Made by a program: the position numbers and the translations under genes
Shown here: piece by piece, positions 1 through 6,917 of the stretch
How the letters are laid out: each line of letters begins with the position of its first letter
How positions within the stretch are numbered: position 1 is the first letter of the stretch
DNA from: Candidatus Nitrotoga arctica
GTDB taxonomy: Bacteria; Pseudomonadota; Gammaproteobacteria; Burkholderiales; Gallionellaceae
Length of the DNA: 64,000 nt
Assembly: GCF_918378365.1 (NCBI RefSeq)
Contig: NZ_OU912926.1
Span: 62,001 to 126,000 of the forward strand
Reading direction: 5' to 3'
The notes under the pieces: generated by a model
What the model was told of the DNA's origin: nothing
The model's database searches: none
What the model saw: the letters and a program-made list of their open reading frames with translations, nothing else

Positions 1-819
1 AACTTCCAGGCGCACAGCATTGCCGAAGTGCCGCTGCGGCAGCTCACCCTGTAAGCTGATACGTAGATTTTTCACCTCTTCTTCGTCTACAAACAAATTA
101 CTGTTACGCGTAACACGGAACTGGTGACAACTCAATACGTCCATTCCGCCGAAAAGCTCGCCTACATGGGCATGCAAAATGGAAGAAAGAAATACAAAGC
201 CATGCGCACATCCACTAATGTCAGACGGCAACAAGATGGTGCGCGGCAACACGCGTGGCGCCTGCACAATGGCCTTGGCCGAATTGCGCCCGAAGGCATC
301 TTTGCCGACCAGCTCGACAGCGAAATTCAAGCTTTTATTAAGTACACGAGGAAAAGGGTGTGAGGGATCGAGACCGATCGGGGTAAGTACCGGCATCACT
401 TCAGACAAAAAGAAGTTTTTGATCCAGGCGCGTTGAACATCATTCCAGCTAGTGCGGCGCAGGAAACGGATGCCATGCATATCCAGTACAGGCAGAATAC
501 TGCTGTTCAGTAGGCGATATTGTCGTTCGATAAGACGATGTACCTGCTCCCGTACATGCTTGAGTGTCTGACGCGCATCCATGCCGTCTGGCCCCGCGGC
601 AACACTTTTAAGATTAATTTGTTCCTTCAACCCGGCGACACGGATTTCAAAAAACTCATCCAGATTGCTGCTGACAATACATAGGTATTTCAGACGTTCC
701 AGAATCGGGATGCTGGCATTCTCTGCTTGCGCCAACACGCGTTGATTAAACTCAAGTTGACCTAGCTCACGATTAATAAAATGCTGCGAGCGAAAATCTT
801 TACCTGCTTTACGGTTCAT
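1..819 (-). CDS. ppk1: Polyphosphate kinase 1, N-terminal part (cut by window edge)
   Basis: The reverse strand reads open from an ATG at 819 to the window edge, giving the first 273 residues. The stretch near residue 14, FINRELGQLEFNQRVL, followed by SNLDEFFEIRVAGLKEQ, is the N-terminal signature of PPK1, which polymerises ATP gamma-phosphate into polyphosphate and also runs in reverse. The catalytic phospho-histidine lies in the missing part, so activity cannot be judged. The promoter must lie in the AT-rich stretch to the right. A second, unrelated polyphosphate kinase (PPK2) lies near 39 kb. Family identification is firm. Confidence 0.93.
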   Translation of the reverse strand, partial: MNRKAGKDFRSQHFINRELGQLEFNQRVLAQAENASIPILERLKYLCIVSSNLDEFFEIRVAGLKEQINLKSVAAGPDGMDARQTLKHVREQVHRLIERQYRLLNSSILPVLDMHGIRFLRRTSWNDVQRAWIKNFFLSEVMPVLTPIGLDPSHPFPRVLNKSLNFAVELVGKDAFGRNSAKAIVQAPRVLPRTILLPSDISGCAHGFVFLSSILHAHVGELFGGMDVLSCHQFRVTRNSNLFVDEEEVKNLRISLQGELPQRHFGNAVRLEV

Positions 820-1145
820 TTATAGTTACCAGACTGCGCATGAAAGTCTTGCTTTATTGACTGTAAAAATAAAACATTTTTGAATGGTAATCGACATTTA
901 TTACAATATTATGACGTCTTGTAATACCAATTTTTGTCGATAACCAGAGGCGATACGGTTAAGTAATTTGAACGATTGCGTTGGATAGTGGACTTCAAAC
1001 CAACGTAAAACGGGCAAGAGCTCGGCATCACATCACATCGATTGTGTGTACCAGTAAATAGGGAGCAAAAATGCTTCCGGTACATTTGTTGGTGTAGGGC
1101 AATCGTACGCTTTCAGACAGGAGGTGCGCAACCGCAAGATACAAT

Positions 1146-1168
1146 AAAGCCGCATGATTAGCGGCTTT
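1146..1168. terminator. Terminator-like hairpin
   Basis: An 8-bp perfect stem (aaagccgc / gcggcttt) closes a 7-nt loop and is followed by a short T run on the plus strand. It could end transcription in either direction. No intact gene ends just before it, so it may be left over from the rearrangement that brought the yicC fragment here. Confidence 0.55.
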
Positions 1169-1199
1169 TATTGGGTTATTGCAATGAAGTCCGACAGCA

Positions 1200-1396
1200 T
1201 GCGGCCAGTTTTTCTTCATATGCCGCAATTGCTGTGGGATGCGTGGTGCAACCAGGGTGCATAAGGTTTCGATTTGCGCTATGCGCTGCAACAAAAATTC
1301 TTGCAGCTTGTCGCCTTCGCGTCCACGTGCTGCGGTAAATTCACGCAGCACTTGATGCAGCAGTTCGGGCACTATGGTTTGCAGTGTGTTGGTAGG
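1200..1396 (-). pseudogene. Fragment of yicC, frameshifted duplicate
   Basis: This stretch aligns base by base with 15368-15565 inside the intact yicC, in the same orientation, with roughly nine in ten positions identical by eye. It covers about residues 123-188 of YicC. One base is missing relative to the intact gene (gctgtgggat here, gctgtcgggat there), so the frame breaks after APRIP. It has neither the start nor the end of the gene and cannot be functional. The copy lies about 14 kb from its parent across the whole accessory region. Confidence 0.88.
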
Positions 1397-1423
1397 CAGA
1401 GACGAAAAAGGTCAAAAAGGTCA

Positions 1424-1485
1424 ATGAAGTCAGTTCTAATATTCCAGTATTTTGATTGAATGTTAGAACTGCCCCCCGCGCTTTC
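1424..1485. repeat. Hairpin repeat, copy 1
   Basis: It contains arms agttctaatattc (1432-1444) and gaatgttagaact (1458-1470), one mismatch from a perfect 13-bp inverted repeat, around the loop cagtattttgatt. The same unit with perfect arms lies at 13551-13613, and similarity runs on into the flanking C-rich sequence (gcccccgcgctttt). The two copies bracket most of the accessory region. Confidence 0.85.
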
Positions 1486-1606
1486 TTTTCGGAGTCGGTT
1501 TCAATTTTCATCATGCCAACCTATGAGGTACGTACAAAAACAATTCGAAGATGAGTCTGTTTAATTCAGTTTATTGTTAAGTACCCCCCATGTGTTGTTC
1601 AAATTG

Positions 1607-1626
1607 ACAACACGTCATCATGTTGT
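1607..1626. promoter_or_regulatory. Possible tumEA operator
   Basis: An imperfect dyad, acaacacg - tcat - catgttgt (7 of 8 positions paired), lies 13 bp upstream of the tumE start. Toxin-antitoxin operons are usually repressed by their own antitoxin at such sites. The assignment rests on position and symmetry only. Confidence 0.4.
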
Positions 1627-1639
1627 TATTGTCTCCAAC

Positions 1640-1936
1640 ATGAAAGCCGGCGAATTATTCAACCGCCGCGTTCCTGTTGCTGAGCAGGCCTTTGCGGAGA
1701 TGGTGCTGTGGGAAGTGCCCGAGCCGCTTTCCGGCAGCAAGCATCGCTACAAATATCGTCTGGCATTCGTCGTTGCCGGAATGTGTGTGCTGCGTTATGA
1801 CAACGAACCAGGCAAGGGCGATCATAAACACGTGAGTGGCAAGGAAGTGAAATACCGCTTTGTTTCGGCTGACAAGCTGGTGGCGGATTTTGTTGAAGAT
1901 GTGAAGAGGTGGCGCGATGAAAATAGTAACGATTGA
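1640..1936 (+). CDS. TumE-family (DUF6516) putative toxin
   Basis: This 98-residue protein starts MKAGELFNRRVPVAEQAF and contains VLWEVPEPLSGSKHRYKYRLAF and RYDNEPGKGDHKH, the pattern I associate with the DUF6516/TumE toxins. The frame is open from 1574, but family members begin at the MKAG position, so ATG 1640 is preferred although no clear ribosome site precedes it. The stop lies inside the next gene (20-nt overlap), as expected for a coupled toxin-antitoxin operon. The target of the toxin is not evident from sequence. Alternative: a non-toxic partner protein of the HTH gene. Confidence 0.7.
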   Translation: MKAGELFNRRVPVAEQAFAEMVLWEVPEPLSGSKHRYKYRLAFVVAGMCVLRYDNEPGKGDHKHVSGKEVKYRFVSADKLVADFVEDVKRWRDENSND

Positions 1937-2261
1937 TGTACGACCATTGAAGGACACGTTGGGCGATTTCACCAAGACATGGAAGAGCGGCAAGCATACC
2001 GCGCCTCGCATCAGCTTTGAATCGCCCGAACTGCTATTCAAAGTGTTGTCCGGCAAACGCTGGGAACTATTGAACGCAATGACAGGTGCAGGCGCAATGT
2101 CCATCCGCGAGGCATCGCGGCGCGTCGAGCGCGACGTAAAAGCTGTGCATGGCGACGTAACCGCATTGCTTAACGCTGGGCTTCTGTCAAAAACAGACGA
2201 AGGTAAGATCGTGTTTCCGTTCGATGCCATCCATGTGGATTTCATGCTCAAGGCGGCTTGA
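1917..2261 (+). CDS. HTH antitoxin/regulator paired with TumE (TumA-like)
   Basis: This 114-residue protein has a C-terminal helix-turn-helix (MSIREASRRVERDVKAVHGD, about residues 61-80) followed by a winged segment ending FPFDAIHVDF. GAGG lies 6-9 nt before the ATG. The RISFESPELLFKVLSGKRWELL segment is typical of the MarR-like regulators that accompany DUF6516 proteins. It probably neutralises the upstream protein and represses the operon at the dyad near 1607-1626. Function is inferred from family and gene pairing. Confidence 0.7.
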   Translation: MKIVTIDVRPLKDTLGDFTKTWKSGKHTAPRISFESPELLFKVLSGKRWELLNAMTGAGAMSIREASRRVERDVKAVHGDVTALLNAGLLSKTDEGKIVFPFDAIHVDFMLKAA

Positions 2262-2305
2262 GGTAAAGATCAATCGAATCTGACCCTATCGATCTCTTTT
2301 AACTT

Positions 2306-5300
2306 TCATCGCTCAAACACATAACGCCTGCCATGACGGGCGCCAGCCACTTTGAGGACTTTATGCAAGTTATCTAAAAGCAGCTCTTTTGCATCAGGGA
2401 GAATTAACAAAAGTCGCTCGTTAATAAATTTCTCAGTTGCAGTCAGAGCTATAAGATTCCCAGTGAATTGAGACACTTTTGTTTGGTTTAGATCGGCAAG
2501 CATGAAAGAGATAGCATCCTCACTGAAGACGTCGATAGTGAGTTCTTTAAAATAAGGAAGAATGTATTTCAGCAAAAGTCGCCGGTAGTCTGAATTTGAC
2601 TTATTGAATTCAGCAATAAACTCATGTTGACCTGAATGGTCTAGGTATTGAGCAAATAGACTACCAATCTGGTAAATGAACCATGCAGAATCCTGATTAA
2701 CGGCTAGGCTCTTTAGCCATTCTAGACAAGGTTCGATTGGTCCGATTTTTATTTTTCCTAAATTGGCTATCATAGGTGGGACGGATCCGCCTAATAAAGC
2801 CTTTATCAAACGTTCGTCTCTCAGCAAAATAAGTTTGGAGAAAAGATCTTCTTTGTCAGACCAGTCAAAGTTAATTCCATCGAGTAGATCAACAGATTGT
2901 TTTAGTCGATCCTCATTACTCATTTCGATAAACTCGGCCAAACCTTGAAACGCTGGAGTCAAATCGGTGGGAGAAATACAATGGAATAGTATGATTTTTT
3001 CAATACCGGTCTTCTTTGCGGCTTCCTGCATAACAGTTGTTGCAAGGTCAGGCCGCGCAGCGCAAAGGTCTTTCAGTGTCTCCAATGTCCATTTTTTGTA
3101 GGTTTTGTCCAGATTGGATATAAGGCATCTAACGTGGTTAGTATTGAAAGAGTCCCAAGATAATATGCAGTCAGCCTTTACACTGGTCGAAATTAAATGG
3201 ATTGGGAAGGCTGCCTCAAATATGCCCCGAAGCAATAATTCACCGGCAAAATTGAGTGAGGCAGTTGACTTTTTTTTGTAAAGAAGGTTGCAAAGAATTC
3301 TAGCTCGAATTTTCGGGATAACACTAGAAGTTTCCTGTGGAAGGAACTCATACCGGATGACGGAAAGATCTATTTCGTCCAGAAAATCCGCAGCGCCACT
3401 TGTAAATCCTGCTACTGCATCATCATCAGTGTCAGGCACCATTTCCTGTTCAATTAGATCTGCCCAATTAGCAATCTTCTTGGCATCACAGTCTGTTGCA
3501 TAAGGCTTCAGGGCAGAGGCAATTCCGTTGCAACAAAAATTGAAATCATTACGGCAATCAAAAAGCATCTGTAGCAACTCATCCTTTACAGCTGCTCCTT
3601 TTAATGAGACAAGGCGATTCACGGCTGCAGCACCAAGTGTATTTCCACATTGAATCAGCGAGCGAATCTGCGGCTCATGTAATTCTGTAATCGGCAGTCC
3701 AGAGGTTATTGCCGAATCAATCTCCCTTCCCGATGTGCTAAAACTTTCGTATCGAGAAGGTATTTCCATAAGGAGTCTAGCCAAAACTTTATCACGACCT
3801 AACTCGATATACTTTGCAGCATTTAGTGCGAGAGCGAAATCCGCTTTTATTACATTTTCCAAAAAAAACTCAGATTGTTCTACTGAAAGAAGGCTAAGGG
3901 TTAGAAACAGTGCCTGATCCCATCTTGTAAGGCTGAGTTTTTCCTTTAGCACATGTGGGCTTAGCTGGTATAGACGCGCTAATTCTTTGGCAGCCAAATA
4001 CTCGGTCACGGTTTGATGTACAAATGCAACACGCCCTCCGGTATGAGGAATTAGTATTGAGGCCGATACAAGCCAATTCGAAATGTCACGCACTTCTATA
4101 TCAACTATAGAAGATGCTTCCACACTCGACTTGAGAATGTTGTGCATCTCACTTAGAGGGAATGCCTCCTCGCCTCGATTTAGTGCATCGTAAGCGACTA
4201 GAGAAAGCGATTTTTCTAGGTCGAACGGCTCTTTAAAACGAGTTACAAAAGATTTTTGCAATCCCTTAAAAAAAGACTGATAGAAATCCTTTGGATGAAC
4301 CTCACTCGGTAAACGTATGGCGCCACTAACGATATATTGGAAATAAAATGGTCGTTGCAAAAGCGAATGGACTTCACGCTGAAACCGCCCCTCAATTTTG
4401 ATATTCAACCGTTCAAGCTCAGTTGTTACATCCTTGTCGTCAATCTGGTCAAGGAAATGTACTGGAATCCCAAGCTTGTCTAAACCGTCGTTAGTGCGTG
4501 AACCGATTATGAGTGATGAATTGCCAATCCCGTTTATAAATTTTGTAAAATCTGCTTCGTAGCTTCCACTTTCCCAATACTCCTTTGGCATTTCGTTGAA
4601 CGAGTCAAGAAATATTTTCACCTTGAAATGTCGTAATACTTCATTGAGTGGAAAATTCTTTGGCAGCGACTGACTTACTAACTCAGTAAGGTCGCCTTGA
4701 TATAACTTGAGGTCAGCAAATATTGGTACGACGATTTCCTTTTCACAAAATTGTTCTGCGAGACAAACTTCACCAAGCTTGTCTGCCAACCTTGCTACGG
4801 CTCGACGGAGAGAGTAGGTTTTACCAGCACCAGGCATGCCGATAAGTAGTGCGCGTTCTGAAATCCCATCCAAAAATATTTCAACTGGTGAGTGATCAAA
4901 CTTATGTAAATCAGAATAAAAGCCATGACTACTCCGTTTTTTATCTTGTGCATGAACCCGAAGTTGGAACTCACGAGTGAGTTTTGGGCTTCGTGCTAAA
5001 CCTGCTGAGTAGCGCGCTAAAGCAAGAACGGTGTCGGTGTTGCATGGGTCGAAGCGCGGAGCGATCGCTGGTACCGGTACCTTTGTTAGGAAAGTATCGA
5101 GCAAAGATAAGAGTGGGGCGTGGTCTCTGGTTTTGTCTGGACGCTCAATTGTTGTATAGCCAACAAGATGAATTCCATAATTCCTCCGCCAGAAGTCAAT
5201 TTCTGGATCGGAGACATCTGCCATGATTGCATAGTGATCACGGCTTCCACCTTTGTAGAGGTTGGCTAAGATATCCTTTAGATAGATGAAGTCAGGGTCG

Positions 5301-5914
5301 CGAAGACCGAAACCAAGGTAGACCACCGGTCTACTTGCCAAAAGCAATTTCAAAGATTCGAGTGCTAAGTGCAACTCTCCATGGGGAAGAAGTTTGCGAT
5401 ATTGCTCTCGCGTTAATATGATGCTCTCGCAATCAGCAGCATCGCCATGAGGTTTAAATATGAAATTCGTCGCACGAGCGTGAACTAACTCGGCCATTGA
5501 TGTAAGTTGACGATTTGTGATTGGCGGTTTGAAAAACTGATCCGATTGCCACTTTCTGAGGCTTTCTTCGATCAGGTTGTCGTAGTTTGTTGTAATGTAA
5601 CAACGAGGTCCCAGGGAGACAATTTTTCTGTGGATCTCATGTGGTTGGGCAATTCCATAGCAGCATATCTTCTTGATGAACTCACTTATAAGTTGTGGTG
5701 TTAACTTATCGAAGCCATAGCTCGCGGCTTGCAGGAGGTCACCTTTCTGTGCTTCGGAACGAATCAAATCTGCTTTTAACCCCTGGTATTCAACAAAACG
5801 TGCTAGTTCTTCAATTAGGGCGGACCACGAACTGAGGCCCGACCACATTGATATGCCTGAACCAATGAAAATAACTGTATCTCCCTGAGATAAAATTTGC
5901 CGTAGTTTTTCCAT
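2306..5914 (-). CDS. SIR2-STAND (NACHT-like) NTPase, probable Avs5-type anti-phage sensor
   Basis: A 1202-residue protein. Residues 1-270 form a SIR2_2-type domain: IGSGIS (17-22), TTNYDN (108-113), KPHGD with putative catalytic His156, and GFGLRDPD (201-208). A STAND ATPase follows, with Walker A GMPGAGKT (359-366), Walker B KIFLDSFNE (433-441) and sensor IIGSRTND (469-476). The rest is a long helical repeat-like region suited to ligand sensing. In Avs5 and related bacterial NLR-like systems, sensing a phage protein triggers assembly and NAD+ depletion by SIR2. All key residues look intact. It is a single-gene unit between two toxin-antitoxin pairs, and its codon use is more AT-rich than pepN, which suggests transfer. 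Sensor specificity is unknown. Confidence 0.85.
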   Translation of the reverse strand: MEKLRQILSQGDTVIFIGSGISMWSGLSSWSALIEELARFVEYQGLKADLIRSEAQKGDLLQAASYGFDKLTPQLISEFIKKICCYGIAQPHEIHRKIVSLGPRCYITTNYDNLIEESLRKWQSDQFFKPPITNRQLTSMAELVHARATNFIFKPHGDAADCESIILTREQYRKLLPHGELHLALESLKLLLASRPVVYLGFGLRDPDFIYLKDILANLYKGGSRDHYAIMADVSDPEIDFWRRNYGIHLVGYTTIERPDKTRDHAPLLSLLDTFLTKVPVPAIAPRFDPCNTDTVLALARYSAGLARSPKLTREFQLRVHAQDKKRSSHGFYSDLHKFDHSPVEIFLDGISERALLIGMPGAGKTYSLRRAVARLADKLGEVCLAEQFCEKEIVVPIFADLKLYQGDLTELVSQSLPKNFPLNEVLRHFKVKIFLDSFNEMPKEYWESGSYEADFTKFINGIGNSSLIIGSRTNDGLDKLGIPVHFLDQIDDKDVTTELERLNIKIEGRFQREVHSLLQRPFYFQYIVSGAIRLPSEVHPKDFYQSFFKGLQKSFVTRFKEPFDLEKSLSLVAYDALNRGEEAFPLSEMHNILKSSVEASSIVDIEVRDISNWLVSASILIPHTGGRVAFVHQTVTEYLAAKELARLYQLSPHVLKEKLSLTRWDQALFLTLSLLSVEQSEFFLENVIKADFALALNAAKYIELGRDKVLARLLMEIPSRYESFSTSGREIDSAITSGLPITELHEPQIRSLIQCGNTLGAAAVNRLVSLKGAAVKDELLQMLFDCRNDFNFCCNGIASALKPYATDCDAKKIANWADLIEQEMVPDTDDDAVAGFTSGAADFLDEIDLSVIRYEFLPQETSSVIPKIRARILCNLLYKKKSTASLNFAGELLLRGIFEAAFPIHLISTSVKADCILSWDSFNTNHVRCLISNLDKTYKKWTLETLKDLCAARPDLATTVMQEAAKKTGIEKIILFHCISPTDLTPAFQGLAEFIEMSNEDRLKQSVDLLDGINFDWSDKEDLFSKLILLRDERLIKALLGGSVPPMIANLGKIKIGPIEPCLEWLKSLAVNQDSAWFIYQIGSLFAQYLDHSGQHEFIAEFNKSNSDYRRLLLKYILPYFKELTIDVFSEDAISFMLADLNQTKVSQFTGNLIALTATEKFINERLLLILPDAKELLLDNLHKVLKVAGARHGRRYVFER

Positions 5915-6048
5915 TATTTTAGGGTCCAGATTAATGAGTTAAATAAGGCAGGATCGAAATAGAATTTCGCGGCGAAAATTCCGGCCACTCCATTCTTACC
6001 TACAGATTATATGTCGGAGATGTAGCCGAACTATCGCAAAAACCATGG

Positions 6049-6103
6049 GGGTTAGTCCTTACATTTGACATGCTTTAAAATTTCAAATGTTAAAGACTAA
6101 CCC
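6049..6103. repeat. Long hairpin between SIR2-STAND gene and hicB
   Basis: Left arm gggttagtccttacatttga (6049-6068) pairs with 6083-6103 over about 20 bp, with only a few mismatches, around a 14-nt loop. It lies just beyond the hicB stop and upstream of the SIR2-STAND gene. It could be a terminator for hicAB or a small palindromic mobile unit; I see no second copy in the window. Confidence 0.6.
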
Positions 6104-6133
6104 AAGCCCCCTACCATTCGCTCGCTCGCCGCA

Positions 6134-6532
6134 TCAGGCGCGATGCTCACGCTTGCCCAGCCCTTCGGCCAGTAGCATCGTCACCAGCGTATTTAACGAG
6201 GTGCCTTCGGCCTTGGCTCTTGCCACAAGGTTGGCGTGGAGGCTGCGCGGTAGGCGTTGCATCAAGCGCACCGGCTCGGCGCTTTCCCCGTGTCGTGTCG
6301 GTTTCGGGATGGGTTTTCCGATATGGGCTCGCGCTGACATCCAGGCGGAAAATGCATCGCGTGCATTGAGAACGGCCTCTGTCTCGGTTTCGCCATCTGA
6401 CATGCAACCCGGAAGATCGGGAAAGGTAATCAGATAGCCCCCGCCATCCTCTTCCGTCAGCGGCTCAACTACATGGGCATAGGCTTCGAATGGATAAGGC
6501 GGTTCGACATGCGTGATCGTAATTTCGCTCAT
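6134..6532 (-). CDS. hicB: HicB antitoxin
   Basis: A 132-residue protein with the HicB partially degraded RNase H-like fold, including GGGYLITFPDLPGCMSDGETETEAVLNARDA (about 30-60), and a C-terminal ribbon-helix-helix region (RLMQRLPRSLHANLVARAKAEGTSLNTLV) that should bind DNA. It overlaps the end of hicA by 4 nt. It should neutralise the HicA mRNA interferase and repress the operon at the dyad upstream of hicA. Confidence 0.9.
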   Translation of the reverse strand: MSEITITHVEPPYPFEAYAHVVEPLTEEDGGGYLITFPDLPGCMSDGETETEAVLNARDAFSAWMSARAHIGKPIPKPTRHGESAEPVRLMQRLPRSLHANLVARAKAEGTSLNTLVTMLLAEGLGKREHRA

Positions 6533-6774
6533 AATTGCAACTCCTTTGCTTTATCGACCAGCGCCACAAAATTGCGCACATACACCGGCTTGATAGGCCG
6601 GTGTGCCGGAACACACACATCATCCTCCACGCCGGGGAATGAAAACACGTGATGGCTTCCTCCCTCGTTTCTCCAGTCGATGCCGAAGTGGTTGGCAACC
6701 GATTTCAGATCATCCATGCGCCAGTCGCGCGGGTTGTTGCGCATTTTGGCGAGAGTTTTTTCGTGTGCGCTCAT
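6529..6774 (-). CDS. hicA: HicA toxin (mRNA interferase)
   Basis: An 81-residue protein with the double-stranded-RNA-binding-like HicA fold. The GGSHHVFSFPG segment (about 38-48) carries the catalytic His used for mRNA cleavage, and VPAHRPIKPVYVRNFVALVDKA is the usual C-terminal strand and helix. The gene order hicA-hicB with a 4-nt overlap is the standard arrangement. Residues look intact. Confidence 0.88.
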   Translation of the reverse strand: MSAHEKTLAKMRNNPRDWRMDDLKSVANHFGIDWRNEGGSHHVFSFPGVEDDVCVPAHRPIKPVYVRNFVALVDKAKELQL

Positions 6775-6781
6775 TTTTTAA

Positions 6782-6801
6782 TAGTGCCGTATGTGGCACT
6801 A
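6782..6801. promoter_or_regulatory. hicAB operator
   Basis: A perfect 7-bp dyad, tagtgcc - gtatgt - ggcacta, lies 8 bp upstream of the hicA start. HicB-type antitoxins use palindromes of this size. Position and symmetry are seen; binding is inferred. Confidence 0.6.
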
Positions 6802-6917
6802 CAGGTCAAGAGTTCCAGTGAACAGGGTTTAAGTGCTCGCGGGTACTGCATTTCAGCCCCACCAGCCCCGACCCTGTTAAAATCCGCTTCATCTCACATC
6901 CTCCAGATCTGCCGCTC

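Larger units (their letters stand above)
820..1639. other. Intergenic region with terminator-like hairpin, yicC fragment and hairpin repeat
   Basis: No intact gene is supported here. It holds the upstream region of ppk1, a terminator-like hairpin at 1146-1168, a yicC fragment at 1200-1396, one copy of a hairpin repeat at 1424-1485 and the presumed tumEA promoter region near 1600. The 114-residue reading frame on the minus strand over 1028-1372 is the fragment read through a frameshift, not a gene. Confidence 0.7.

Noticed and set aside
1655..2251. 198-codon minus-strand frame over tumEA
   Set aside because: It is antisense to two recognisable proteins and has no family resemblance.
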